The notes: generated by a model not told the origin, from the letters alone. A DNA stretch of 34,798 nt from Acidimicrobiaceae bacterium (GCA_003139355.1 PLIM01000063.1:61164-95961), one strand, 5' to 3'. Shown: positions 9,689 to 18,357, numbered from the stretch's first letter. Translations and numbers: made by a program.

Positions 9689-10408
9689 CTACCGAAGCGC
9701 TTCGGGGTCGCTCGCCGCCCGGTCGCAGAGCCAGACCACGCGATCGGCGTGCACTCGGGTCGCGGGGAGATCGTCGTGGTGGAGAACCCTCGACATTGCC
9801 TCATGCTTGTCAGCTCCCGCGACGGTGAACACCACGAGGCGAGCGCGTGCGATCCCGGCAAGGGTCAAGGTGAGGCGTTCATAGGGATTTCGGCCCGACG
9901 GGTCCACGTTTCGCTGGACCAGCCGCTCATCTGGGGCCTCGAGTGCCGCCGAGTTCGGGAACAGTGAGGCGGTGTGGCCGTCTGGGCCCAGCCCTAGATG
10001 CACGAGGTCGAGGTGGGGGCGAGCTGCGATCGTCGCTTGGTAGGCCACCGGCGGAGCACCACAGTCCATCGGGACAAATCGCGGACGTGGCCGGACGCGA
10101 TCGACGAGCGCCTCTCGGATCATCAGCTGGTTCGCGTCCGGGTCGTCCGCCGGCACACAGCGCTCGTCACCCACGAGGCACTCGATACGAGCCCAGTCGA
10201 GGTCGCGTCGCAGGGCCAGCTGCTCGTAGCACGAGCGGGCGGTGGAGCCACCCGACAGCACGAGCCAAAACGGCTCGTCGTGCGCCCGGTTCGCATCCGC
10301 GAGCATCAAGCCGACCTGTTCGGCCACCAGGTCGGCAAAGGCGACAGGAACGTCTTCGACGACACGCAGCTCGCCGTCGGGAAGGCTCAGCACGCCGTCG
10401 GGCAACAC
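9689..10408 (-). CDS. pgl: 6-phosphogluconolactonase
   Basis: 239 residues, normal for the DevB/Pgl family. It hydrolyses 6-phosphogluconolactone to 6-phosphogluconate in the second step of the oxidative pentose phosphate pathway. Family motifs are LVLSGGSTARSCYEQL, VGDERCVPADDPDAN and LGLGPDGHTASLFP. The GTG at 10408 directly abuts the zwf TGA (TGAGTG). Another in-frame GTG five codons on is possible, so the N-terminus is uncertain by a few residues. The order zwf-pgl matches the pathway, but opcA, which usually sits between them in actinobacteria, is absent. Confidence 0.95.
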   Translation of the reverse strand: MLPDGVLSLPDGELRVVEDVPVAFADLVAEQVGLMLADANRAHDEPFWLVLSGGSTARSCYEQLALRRDLDWARIECLVGDERCVPADDPDANQLMIREALVDRVRPRPRFVPMDCGAPPVAYQATIAARPHLDLVHLGLGPDGHTASLFPNSAALEAPDERLVQRNVDPSGRNPYERLTLTLAGIARARLVVFTVAGADKHEAMSRVLHHDDLPATRVHADRVVWLCDRAASDPEALR

Positions 10409-11908
10409 TCAGGGATTCACCCACTCGTACCCGTCGGGCTCCAACAGCCGCGCCGCCTCCAGCGGGCCCCAGCTACCTGCCTCGTAGAGCGAGAGGTGGG
10501 GATACCCCTCTGCGAACGCCTCCTGGATCGGTTCGAGAAGCCGCCAGGCCTGCTCCACCTCGTCGGTGCGGATGAACAGCGTCGGGTCACCGGTCATCGC
10601 GTCGAGCAGGAGCCGCTCGTAGGCTTCGGGCGGATCTCCTCCGAATGCCTCCTTGTAGGAGAATTGCATCGCCACGGTGCCCACGCGGTAATCCTGACCA
10701 GGCACCTTGGCCCCAAATCGAAGGGTGATGCCCTCGTCGGGCTGGATGCGCAAGATGAGCGCGTTGGGCTGGAGACCTCGGACGAGTTGGCCGGCGAAGG
10801 GGAGGTGAGGGGGCCTCTGGAAGACCATCGCGACCTCGGTCGATCGCTTGGCCAACCGCTTGCCGGTACGGATGAAGACCGGGACGCCGGCCCAACGCCA
10901 GTTGTCGACGGTGAGGCGCATCGCGACGAACGTCTCGGTCGTGGACCGAGGATCGACGCCGTCCTCGTTCCGGTAGCCGGGTACGGCCTGGCCCTCGATC
11001 GTGCCCGGGAGGTACTGGGCGCGGACGACCGCTTTCTCCACCTCGTCGGCACGCGGAGCCATGATGGACCGCAGCAGCTTGACCTTCTCGTCTCGGATCG
11101 CGGTCGGGTCCATCGTTGCCGAGGGCTCCATCAAGGTGAGTGCCAGGACCTGCATGACGTGGTTCTGCACGATGTCGCGCAACGCGCCGGCGCTCTCGTA
11201 GAACGAGCCCCGGTGCTCGACACCGAGGGACTCGGCAACCGTGACGTGGACGTGGCCCACGTAGCGCCGATTCCATACCGGCTCGAAGATCGAATTCGCA
11301 AAACGGAGGGCCAGAACGTTCTGCACCGTCTCCTTGCCCATGTAATGGTCGATCCTGTAGATCTGATTCTCTTCGAAGGATTCGTGCAGGGTCTCGTCAA
11401 GTGCCATCGCCGTTTCGAGGTTCCGGCCGAAGGGCTTTTCGATCACGAGCCGCGCAAACTTGCCCCCGGGCCCAGGGTGGTTCAGCCCGTGGCGGGCAAG
11501 GCCCCGGGCAACCTCTCCGAAGAGGGCCGGGATGGTGGCGAGATAGAAGAGCCGGTTGCCTGCCGTGCCCCCGTCTCCGCTCGGGCTGTCGAGCTCGGCA
11601 AGGATCTCCAAGATCCTTTCGAAAGTCGCGTCGTCGTCGTAGTTGCCGCTCACGTAGCGGAATCGGCTCGCGAACCCGGCCCAGGCCGGCTTGGCGTCAG
11701 GGACGGCCTTGAGGCAGTGATCCCGGAACTCGTCGTCGGACCATTTGGTCCTGGCGACGCCGATGAGCCCGGTGCCCCCTGCCAGCGACCCCTTGTCCGC
11801 CAGCGACGCGAGGGCCGGCAACAGCTTGCGCGCGGTCAGATCGCCCGACGCACCGAACATCACCAGTGAGAGCGGCGGAGTCTTGGCCTGAGCGAGGCGC
11901 GCGGTCAT
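10409..11908 (-). CDS. zwf: Glucose-6-phosphate 1-dehydrogenase
   Basis: 499 residues, standard length. It oxidises glucose-6-phosphate to 6-phosphogluconolactone with NAD(P)+. FGASGDLTARKLLPAL (18-33) is the nucleotide-binding motif; EKPFG (157-161) and RIDHYMGKETVQN (185-197, with the catalytic His) are the active-site signatures. The ATG at 11908 overlaps the gnd stop (ATGA) and gives the expected N-terminus; the longer open frame upstream runs over gnd and is ignored. This is the conventional Zwf type, not the F420-dependent Fgd type, although fbiC follows two genes later. Confidence 0.97.
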   Translation of the reverse strand: MTARLAQAKTPPLSLVMFGASGDLTARKLLPALASLADKGSLAGGTGLIGVARTKWSDDEFRDHCLKAVPDAKPAWAGFASRFRYVSGNYDDDATFERILEILAELDSPSGDGGTAGNRLFYLATIPALFGEVARGLARHGLNHPGPGGKFARLVIEKPFGRNLETAMALDETLHESFEENQIYRIDHYMGKETVQNVLALRFANSIFEPVWNRRYVGHVHVTVAESLGVEHRGSFYESAGALRDIVQNHVMQVLALTLMEPSATMDPTAIRDEKVKLLRSIMAPRADEVEKAVVRAQYLPGTIEGQAVPGYRNEDGVDPRSTTETFVAMRLTVDNWRWAGVPVFIRTGKRLAKRSTEVAMVFQRPPHLPFAGQLVRGLQPNALILRIQPDEGITLRFGAKVPGQDYRVGTVAMQFSYKEAFGGDPPEAYERLLLDAMTGDPTLFIRTDEVEQAWRLLEPIQEAFAEGYPHLSLYEAGSWGPLEAARLLEPDGYEWVNP

Positions 11909-12822
11909 GAGGACGCCTTTGTGTCGGCGCGGATCACCGCGTGGCCCCCGAACTGGTTCCGCAAGGCGGCCAGCAACCGAAGGCCATAGGAGTTGTCCTC
12001 GCGGCTCTCGTAGCGCCGGAAGAGCGAGGCGGCGATGACCGGCACCGGTACGTCGCGCTCGAGCGCCGCCTCGAGGGTCCAGCGTCCCTCCCCGGAGTCG
12101 ACGACGAACGGCTCGATGTCCTCCAGACCGGCCCCAGGTCTGAGCGCGAGCTCTGCGAGCTCGAGCAGCCATGACCTGACCACCGATCCATATCTCCAGA
12201 TCGCAGCGATCTCGTGCAGGTCGAGGTCGTACTCGTCGGCCTTGGACAAGATCTCGAAGCCTTCGGCATAGGCCTCCATGAGCCCGTACTCGATGCCGTT
12301 GTGCACCATCTTCACGAAGTGGCCCGCACCGACCGGGCCGACGTGGGCGTAGCCACCCTCGGGTGCCAGAGCCAGGAAGACCGGTTCCGCGATCGCAACG
12401 GCCTCACGGCTGCCACCAACCATGAGGCAGTAGCCGTTCTCGAGGCCCCAGACACCACCAGAAGTACCTGCGTCCACGAAGTGAACGCCGCGCTCGGCAA
12501 GTAGTGTGGCGTACGGAACGGCGTCCTTGAAGTTCGAGTTGCCGCCGTCGATCACCAGGTCACCCGCCTCGAAATGCTGACCCAACGACGCGACGGTCTC
12601 CTCTGTCGGCTTGCCGGAGGGCACCATTACCCAGGCAACTCGGGGCGCTGAGAGCTTCGCGGCCAGCTCCTCCAGGCTCGAGGCCGTGTCCGCTCCGTAG
12701 GCAGCGACTGCTGCTCGCGCGTCGGTTCCGAGGTCGAAGCCGACCACCTCGTGACCCTTGTCGATCAGTCGCCGGGTCATGTTTGCGCCCATCTTCCCCA
12801 GGCCGACCATGCCGATCCTCAT
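11905..12822 (-). CDS. gnd: 6-phosphogluconate dehydrogenase, decarboxylating, short type
   Basis: 305 residues, the short homologue class (~300 residues, as YqeC/GndA types), not the ~470-residue form. It converts 6-phosphogluconate to ribulose-5-phosphate and CO2. GLGKMGANM (7-15) is the dinucleotide fold, DGGNSNFKD (92-100) and DAGTSGGVWGLENGYCLMVGG the substrate region, with K171 and N175 in HFVKMVHNG. The second strand ends VVGFDLG with Asp30, where NADP-users carry Asn-Arg; this suggests NAD+ preference, by inference. The ATG at 12822 has GAGGAAGGA about 8 nt before it. The 42-bp gap to pgi is the widest in the operon and could hold an internal signal, though none was recognised. Confidence 0.93.
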   Translation of the reverse strand: MRIGMVGLGKMGANMTRRLIDKGHEVVGFDLGTDARAAVAAYGADTASSLEELAAKLSAPRVAWVMVPSGKPTEETVASLGQHFEAGDLVIDGGNSNFKDAVPYATLLAERGVHFVDAGTSGGVWGLENGYCLMVGGSREAVAIAEPVFLALAPEGGYAHVGPVGAGHFVKMVHNGIEYGLMEAYAEGFEILSKADEYDLDLHEIAAIWRYGSVVRSWLLELAELALRPGAGLEDIEPFVVDSGEGRWTLEAALERDVPVPVIAASLFRRYESREDNSYGLRLLAALRNQFGGHAVIRADTKASS

Positions 12823-12864
12823 CGTTGCGTTCCTTCCTCGCCTTGGCTGCCTGGCAGCTGCGGA

Positions 12865-14232
12865 CTATCCGATCTCGGTCAGCTCGTCGAGCTCGATGCG
12901 GATCACGCGCCTGTTGTGGGCCACGAGGCTCTCGTGGTCGCCGATCGACTGCGCGTCGATCAGGGTCGGGAAGTCGTAGGGCTCACCGGGGACCGCGAGC
13001 TCCGCGGATGGCGTCGAGCGGACCAGCTGGACCGCGATGATGCTGTTCGGGCCGCCCTTGTGGAGCTGTCCGGTCGAGTGCAGGAATCGCGGCCCGTAGC
13101 CGGCGGTCACGGCCAGCTGATCGTTCGCGTCGCGCACTCGGCGGCGGAGCGCCTCGAGCTGGTCGTCCTGGCCGTAGGGGAGGTAGGCCTGCAGAGACAC
13201 GTAGTCGCGCGGGCGGACCTGTGCGGCGACGAGGGCCATCATGTCCTCAGGTGCGGAGGACTCCAGTGACGGCAGCGGCAGGGCGCTGAGCACTCTCAGG
13301 GTGTTCGCCTTCGACTCGGCGACATTGGGCTCGTCGAAGGGATCGATCCCCAGGGCGTGCCCGGCGATCGCGACAGCCAGCTCGAAACGGAAGAATTCCG
13401 CTCCGAGGCCTCCGGGCCCGTCTATCGCGACGCCGAGGACGTGCCGGTCGTCACCACCCTCCTCCTCGGTCGTCGGCACAGGCACGCAGCCGCCACCCTG
13501 CTTGCCTGTCGATTCGGCGATGAGCTGCTCGACCCACAGGCCGAACGAGCGGATCTGCTCGCCCACGACGATGGTGGTCTTGTCGCGCCCGGCCAGGGCC
13601 GCCTGGCCCATGTCCGCCCCGAGCGCCACGGCCTCCTCCCGGTCGGCGTCGAGAGCACGCTCGCACAACTCGGCGACGTCGTAGCCCATCAACGCTGCCG
13701 GGACCAGGCCGAACAACGACAACACCGAGTACCGGCCGCCGATGTCGGGCTGGTTCTCGAAGACATGCCGGATGCCGAGCTCGCCTGCCTGAAGGCCAAG
13801 AGGGGTGCCGGGATCGGTGACGACCGCGTAACGGGCGGGATCGGCCACACGGCTGCGGGCATAGGAGAAGAGCACGTTCGCTTCGAGGGTCGTGCCGGAT
13901 TTCGAGGACACGATGATGAAGGCGTCCTCAAGCGGCAGGGCCGCGACCGTCGAGGGGTCAGTGGTGTCGCAGACGACCACGCGGCGGCCCGACCAGTCGC
14001 CGAGCTGGTCCCTGACCGCGGCGAGGACCGCCGGGCCAAGCGACGAGCCGCCCATGCCGAGCAACACGATCGTGTCCTGATCGACGCTGGCGGCAAAACT
14101 CCTCAACACCCGCGCCTGGTCGAGCATCCGCCGTGGCATGTCGAGCCATCCAAGACGGTTCGCAGCGACGTTGCCGTCGGGCCACAGAGTGTGGTCGCGC
14201 GCCTCCAGCCGGCGCAGGATCTCCGAGCTCAA
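12865..14232 (-). CDS. pgi: Glucose-6-phosphate isomerase, short form
   Basis: 455 residues, shorter than the ~550-residue enterobacterial and mycobacterial forms. It interconverts glucose-6-phosphate and fructose-6-phosphate. IVLLGMGGSSLGPAVL (around 55-70), IVSSKSGTTLEAN and YGPRFLHSTGQLHKGGPNS are the sugar-phosphate binding and family signatures. TTG at 14232 was chosen because it overlaps the tal stop (TTGA) and yields MSSEILRRLEARDHTLWPDG. No ATG or GTG precedes the conserved region without running far into tal. Size and arrangement directly behind tal recall the fused transaldolase/glucose-6-phosphate isomerase proteins of some bacteria; here the two remain separate. The function is firm, the start less so. 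Confidence 0.92.
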   Translation of the reverse strand: MSSEILRRLEARDHTLWPDGNVAANRLGWLDMPRRMLDQARVLRSFAASVDQDTIVLLGMGGSSLGPAVLAAVRDQLGDWSGRRVVVCDTTDPSTVAALPLEDAFIIVSSKSGTTLEANVLFSYARSRVADPARYAVVTDPGTPLGLQAGELGIRHVFENQPDIGGRYSVLSLFGLVPAALMGYDVAELCERALDADREEAVALGADMGQAALAGRDKTTIVVGEQIRSFGLWVEQLIAESTGKQGGGCVPVPTTEEEGGDDRHVLGVAIDGPGGLGAEFFRFELAVAIAGHALGIDPFDEPNVAESKANTLRVLSALPLPSLESSAPEDMMALVAAQVRPRDYVSLQAYLPYGQDDQLEALRRRVRDANDQLAVTAGYGPRFLHSTGQLHKGGPNSIIAVQLVRSTPSAELAVPGEPYDFPTLIDAQSIGDHESLVAHNRRVIRIELDELTEIG

Positions 14233-15362
14233 CGGAGCGTCCCTAGCGCGTCCGCCTTCTCCTGCAGCTTGGCGAGGACGTCGTCGAAGGAAGCGGCGAA
14301 GGCGGCGACGCCCTCGGTCTCGAGCACCGCGGCGACGTCCGCGATGTCGATCCCGCACTCGGCCAGCCTCTCGAAGGCCGACTCGCCCGCGGCAAGGTCG
14401 GCCTCGCTGATCGGCACGACGCTTCCGTGATCGAGGTAGAGCTCGACCGTCTCCTCCGGCATCGTGTTGACGGTGTTGGGGGCAACAAGGGTGTCGACGT
14501 AGGCGAGGTCCGCATAGGCGGGGTTCTTCGTGGAAGTGGAAGCCCACAGCGGGCGCTGTGGCCTGGCGCCCGCCCTTTGGAGCGCCTCCCACCGGGGACC
14601 CGAGAACATCTCGAGGTAGAGCCGGTACGCGAGCCGAGCCTGGGCGACCGCGGCCGTGCCGAGCGACGCGAGAGCAAGCGTCGCGGTGGAAGAGCCCGGT
14701 TTGTCCCTGGCGATCTGCTCCAGGCGGCGGTCGGTCTCGGTGTCCACGCGGCTGACGAAGAACGACGCCACCGAGGCAACCTTGGAGGCGTCGCCTCCGT
14801 GGCCCAGGAGCTTCTCCAGGCCTTTGAGGTAGGCCTCGATGACCTCGAGGTAGCGATCGAGGGAGAAGATCAAGGTCACATTGATGCTGCGGCCTTCGGC
14901 GATCATCGACTCGATTGCACCGAGACCTTCCCGCGTGGCAGGGATCTTCACCAACAGGTTCGGCTGATCGACGCGCTCATGCAACTGCCTTGCGGACTCG
15001 ATCGTGCCGTCGGTGTCGTGGGCGAGACGCGGTGAGACCTCGATGGACACGAAACCGTCCCCGCCGTCGCTCTGGTCGTACACCCGCCCGAGCACGCCGA
15101 GCGCCCCTTCGACATCGGCGATCACGAGGTCCCAGTAGGCTTCCTCGACGGTCCGGCCACCGGCAAGGGCCGCCGCCAACGCCTCGTCGTAGTCGTCGCC
15201 CGCCTCGATCGCCTTTGCCATGATCGTCGGGTTGGAGGTGAGTCCCCGCACGCCGGAGGAGACGAGCTCGGCCAGATGGCCCGAGGTCAGGTAAGAGCGC
15301 TTCAGGTTGTCGAGCCAGGGGCTCTGGCCGGCGCGGTTGTAGAGGTCGTGCAGTCTCGTCAT
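14229..15362 (-). CDS. tal: Transaldolase
   Basis: 377 residues, the actinobacterial/cyanobacterial long type. It transfers a dihydroxyacetone unit between sugar phosphates in the non-oxidative pentose phosphate branch. GLTSNPTIMAKAI (40-52) is the N-terminal signature and NLLVKIPATREGL (135-147) holds the Schiff-base Lys139. PLWASTSTKNPAYADLAYVD and the Thr-rich strand after it complete the barrel. The ATG at 15362 overlaps the tkt stop (ATGA). The reading frame extends upstream opposite and over tkt, which is discounted. Its stop overlaps the pgi start. Confidence 0.96.
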   Translation of the reverse strand: MTRLHDLYNRAGQSPWLDNLKRSYLTSGHLAELVSSGVRGLTSNPTIMAKAIEAGDDYDEALAAALAGGRTVEEAYWDLVIADVEGALGVLGRVYDQSDGGDGFVSIEVSPRLAHDTDGTIESARQLHERVDQPNLLVKIPATREGLGAIESMIAEGRSINVTLIFSLDRYLEVIEAYLKGLEKLLGHGGDASKVASVASFFVSRVDTETDRRLEQIARDKPGSSTATLALASLGTAAVAQARLAYRLYLEMFSGPRWEALQRAGARPQRPLWASTSTKNPAYADLAYVDTLVAPNTVNTMPEETVELYLDHGSVVPISEADLAAGESAFERLAECGIDIADVAAVLETEGVAAFAASFDDVLAKLQEKADALGTLR

Positions 15363-17365
15363 GGCTCTCCCGTCTGTCGCGCCCGAGTCCCGAGCAGCTC
15401 GCGGGCCTTCTGGGCGACGTGATCGGCCGTGAAGCCGAACTTCTCCATGTTCACCGGCCCCGGCGCCGAGGCACCGAAGCGGTCGATCGCCACCGTCGCG
15501 TCCGCGTAGCGCTCCCAGCCGAAGGACGCTGCCGCCTCGACAGCGAGCCGCAGGATGGCGGAGGGCAGGACATCGTCGCGGTACGCGGCTTGCTGTTCGG
15601 CAAACAGGTCCCAGCTGGGAAAGGATACGACTCGGGCAACGATGCCCTCGGGCTCGAGGAGTCGTGCCGCCCCGAGGCAGTACTGGACCTCGCTGCCGGT
15701 CCCGATCAGCACGATGTCGGGTGCCGTGCTGTCGTCGCGTCCTGGCACGAGGACGTAGGCGCCGTGACCGACCCCTTCGGCTGCAAGACCGCTCGTCTCC
15801 GCGAGAACGGGAAGATCCTGGCGGCTGAGCAGCAACGCCGTCGGCCCGTCGTAGTCCACGGCGATCCTCCACGCCGCCGCAGTCTCGTTGGCGTCCGCGG
15901 GGCGGATCACACGTAGGCCCGGCATTGCCCGCAACGACGCAAGCTGCTCGATGGGCTGGTGGGTCGGGCCATCTTGGCCCAGGCCGACCGAGTCGTGGGT
16001 GAAGAAGTAGACGACATGGGCCCTTGAGAGTGCCGCGAGGCGGACCGACGGGCGGGCATAGTCGCTGAAGACGAAGAACGTGCCGCCGACAGGCAGCACG
16101 CCGCCGTGCAGCGCCATCCCGTTCATCGCGGCGGCCATGGCGTGCTCGCGGATGCCGAAGTGCACCTGCATCCCCCCAGGATGCGCGTGGGACTGGGCCT
16201 CGACGCCGGTCCCGAGGTCGACGCCGGTGTTGCCCGTGAGGTCACCGGCACCGGCGACCAGGCCCGGGATCCGCTCTCTGGTCGCTGTCAGGCACTTGTT
16301 GATGGCTTTGCGCGTGGCCAGCTTGGTGCCGGCCTCGAAGGACGGGAGGCTGTCGGCCCATCCGCGCAGACCCCGGCCGCGAAGGCAGGCCTCGAACCTG
16401 TCCCGGTCCTCGCCTGACACCTCTTGGCGCTCCTCCCAGGCCTCGCGCGCCGCTCGGCCGCGTCGGGCACACTCCCGGTAGAACGCAGGAACCTCCTCTG
16501 GAACATAGAACTCCTGGTCCTGAGGCAGACCGAGAAGCGCCTTGGTGAGGCGCACCTCCTCAGCACCAAAGGGGTCCCCGTGCGCCTCCTTGGTGTCGGT
16601 GAGATGCGGCGAGGGCCAGCCGATGTGGCTGCGGAGCACCAACAGCGACGGGCGGTCCACTTCGACGATGCCGCGACGCAGGCCAGCCTCGAGGGCGTCC
16701 AGGTCGTTCGCCACCTCGCCCAGGCGTTCCACGTGCCACCCGTAGGCCTCGAAGCGCTTCACGACGTCGTCTGAGCACGCGAGGTCGGTCGGCCCGTCGA
16801 TTGTGATGTGGTTGTCGTCGAAGACGTACACAAGACGGCCCAGCCCGAGATGGCCTGCGAGCGAGGCGGCTTCGTGGCTCACGCCCTCCATCAGGTCCCC
16901 GTCGCCGCAGATCACGAAGATGTGGTGATCGATCGCCTCAGGCCCGAAGTGCGCACGCAGGAATCGCTCGGCGATGGCCATGCCGACCCCGTTGGCGAAT
17001 CCCTGGCCAAGCGGCCCGGTTGTGACCTCGACCCCGGCAGTGCCATGGACCTCCGGGTGACCTGGGGTGAGGGATCCCCACTGACGGAACTGCTCGATGT
17101 CTTGCAGACCGAGCCCGTAGTCATTGAGGAACAACATGGAGTACAGCAGGATCGACGCGTGCCCGTTGGACAGGATGAACCGGTCGCGGTCGGGCCAGTC
17201 GGGCCTGCCCGGGTCGTGACGCATCACTCGGGAGAACAGGACGTGGGCCAGCGGAGCCAGTGCCATCGCCGTGCCCGGGTGACCGCTGCTCGCAGCTTGG
17301 GGGGCGTCCATCGCGAGGCCGCGGACGACATTTACGCACAGCTGTTCCACTTCCGATTCGGACAT
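15359..17365 (-). CDS. tkt: Transketolase
   Basis: 668 residues. A thiamine-diphosphate enzyme moving two-carbon units between sugar phosphates; first gene of the eight-gene block. SSGHPGTAMALAP (His29), SNGHAS (His69), GPLGQGFANGVGMA, the TPP/Mg motif GDGDLMEG (154-161) with Asn185, and GIREHAMAAAMNGMALHGG of the pyrimidine domain are all present. The ATG at 17365 is preferred over an in-frame GTG at 17398: it matches the usual N-terminus (SESEVEQLCVNVVRGLAMDA) and has a -10 hexamer TAGTCT exactly 8 nt upstream with no ribosome site, the leaderless pattern seen elsewhere here. Expression of the operon probably starts here. Confidence 0.96.
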   Translation of the reverse strand: MSESEVEQLCVNVVRGLAMDAPQAASSGHPGTAMALAPLAHVLFSRVMRHDPGRPDWPDRDRFILSNGHASILLYSMLFLNDYGLGLQDIEQFRQWGSLTPGHPEVHGTAGVEVTTGPLGQGFANGVGMAIAERFLRAHFGPEAIDHHIFVICGDGDLMEGVSHEAASLAGHLGLGRLVYVFDDNHITIDGPTDLACSDDVVKRFEAYGWHVERLGEVANDLDALEAGLRRGIVEVDRPSLLVLRSHIGWPSPHLTDTKEAHGDPFGAEEVRLTKALLGLPQDQEFYVPEEVPAFYRECARRGRAAREAWEERQEVSGEDRDRFEACLRGRGLRGWADSLPSFEAGTKLATRKAINKCLTATRERIPGLVAGAGDLTGNTGVDLGTGVEAQSHAHPGGMQVHFGIREHAMAAAMNGMALHGGVLPVGGTFFVFSDYARPSVRLAALSRAHVVYFFTHDSVGLGQDGPTHQPIEQLASLRAMPGLRVIRPADANETAAAWRIAVDYDGPTALLLSRQDLPVLAETSGLAAEGVGHGAYVLVPGRDDSTAPDIVLIGTGSEVQYCLGAARLLEPEGIVARVVSFPSWDLFAEQQAAYRDDVLPSAILRLAVEAAASFGWERYADATVAIDRFGASAPGPVNMEKFGFTADHVAQKARELLGTRARQTGEP

Positions 17366-17373
17366 TGAGCCCA

Positions 17374-17379
17374 AGACTA
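17374..17379 (-). promoter_or_regulatory. Candidate -10 element of the tkt operon (leaderless)
   Basis: TAGTCT on the minus strand ends 8 nt before the tkt ATG. Transcription would begin at or beside the start codon. No clear -35 hexamer was found. Between here and the TetR operator, 17380-17505 holds nothing else recognised. Confidence 0.5.
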
Positions 17380-17505
17380 CGCGCGGCGGGCCGGTCACCG
17401 TGTAAGCGGGCCGTAGAGGGCGACGACCTCGAAACCAAACGGGTCCCGGTGAACCGCAGCGTGGGTCATCTGCACCCGGGGGCCATCGTGACGGGCATCA
17501 GTGGG

Positions 17506-17525
17506 TACCTACCGTCTGGTAGGTA
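17506..17525. promoter_or_regulatory. Perfect inverted repeat, probable TetR-family operator
   Basis: TACCTACC, spacer GTCT, GGTAGGTA: 8-bp arms with no mismatch. It overlaps the first two bases of the candidate -10 of the TetR gene and lies 10 bp before its start codon. TetR-family dimers bind palindromes of this size and usually repress their own genes. It is about 127 bp from the tkt -10, so an effect on tkt is less likely. Confidence 0.7.
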
Positions 17526-17529
17526 GGCT
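17524..17529 (+). promoter_or_regulatory. Candidate -10 element of the tetR gene (leaderless)
   Basis: TAGGCT, 6 nt before ATG 17536. The GGAGG abutting that ATG is too close to act as a normal ribosome site, so leaderless translation is the simpler reading. A bound repressor on 17506-17525 would cover this element. Confidence 0.45.
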
Positions 17530-17535
17530 TGGAGG

Positions 17536-18216
17536 ATGCCGAGCCCACCTGAGCCGGGCGCGGCCGAGGCAGGAACGGGGGAGTCCCACCCCGTGCTCCC
17601 CGCGCACCTTGCACGCCAGCCTGGGGTCCCGACGCGCCAGGCGATCCTGGACGCCGCCCTGTGGTGTTTCGCTGAGCACGGTTTCGAGGGGACCTCGCTC
17701 AATGACATCGCCGAGCTTGTCGGCATCAGGCGTCCGAGCCTGCTGCATCATTTCTCCTCCAAAGAGGCCCTGTATCGCGAGGTGATCGAGGCTTGGTTCT
17801 CTGACTGGCTCGTTCGGGTGGCCGAGGCAACCGACCAGCCACGGGACGGGTGGGAGCAGGTGGACCGGGTTCTGACGACAGGCTTCCGCTTCTTCGCCGA
17901 GAGCCCCGAATTCGTTCGCCTGGTTCGCCGCGAAGCGCTCGAAGGCGGCGGTTTGATGGCCAGCGAGCTCGGTGTCGCGCTCCGTCCCATGCTCGAACGG
18001 GCCGTCGCCTTCTTCGAGCGTGAGATGTCCGCCGGCCGGTTCCGCTCCCACGACGCCGAGCAGCTCGTGCTCACCGGCTACGGAGCGCTGCTGACGTATT
18101 TCAGCGACGTCCCGTTCCTGGAGGCCCTGCTCGAGACCGACCCGCTCGGACCGCTCGAACTGGATCGACGCCTTCAACACCTGCGCGCGTTCTTCCGGGC
18201 CGCGTTGGAGCCGTGA
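17536..18216 (+). CDS. TetR-family transcriptional regulator
   Basis: 226 residues. A ~32-residue flexible N-terminus is followed by the TetR DNA-binding domain: [52 protein letters not shown] spans the helix-turn-helix at about residues 33-85, with the family's YHF-type motif as LHHF. The C-terminal ligand/dimer domain ([20 protein letters not shown] and on) resembles TetR_C groups but its ligand is unknown. The ATG at 17536 fits the leaderless -10; a GTG at 17593 with GGGGGAG upstream is an alternative giving a shorter N-terminus. The perfect palindrome just upstream suggests autorepression. It is divergent from tkt and followed by three small membrane/basic genes on the same strand, possible targets. 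Confidence 0.9.
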   Translation: MPSPPEPGAAEAGTGESHPVLPAHLARQPGVPTRQAILDAALWCFAEHGFEGTSLNDIAELVGIRRPSLLHHFSSKEALYREVIEAWFSDWLVRVAEATDQPRDGWEQVDRVLTTGFRFFAESPEFVRLVRREALEGGGLMASELGVALRPMLERAVAFFEREMSAGRFRSHDAEQLVLTGYGALLTYFSDVPFLEALLETDPLGPLELDRRLQHLRAFFRAALEP

Positions 18217-18357
18217 CTGCGTCACCACCGGCCTTCAGATCGCTCCTGAGGGTGATCTCAGCCGGCGAGCCAAGCTCGACCCCCTGATCGCGCCCGGAAA
18301 TTGGCCGAAGCGCGCCTCGCGGACACCCGGGTACTAGCGGCGGGCCGGTTGGGCCGA

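Noticed and set aside
9998-11869. 623-codon plus-strand ORF opposite pgl and zwf
   Set aside because: Exactly antisense to two clear enzymes; its composition (Arg/Gly/His-rich, no motifs) is that of a high-GC shadow frame.
13357-14430. 357-codon plus-strand ORF opposite pgi and tal
   Set aside because: No family motifs; antisense to two firmly identified genes.
17366-17398. GTG 17398 as tkt start
   Set aside because: No ribosome site and an extra 11 residues not typical of the family; the ATG at 17365 has the leaderless -10.
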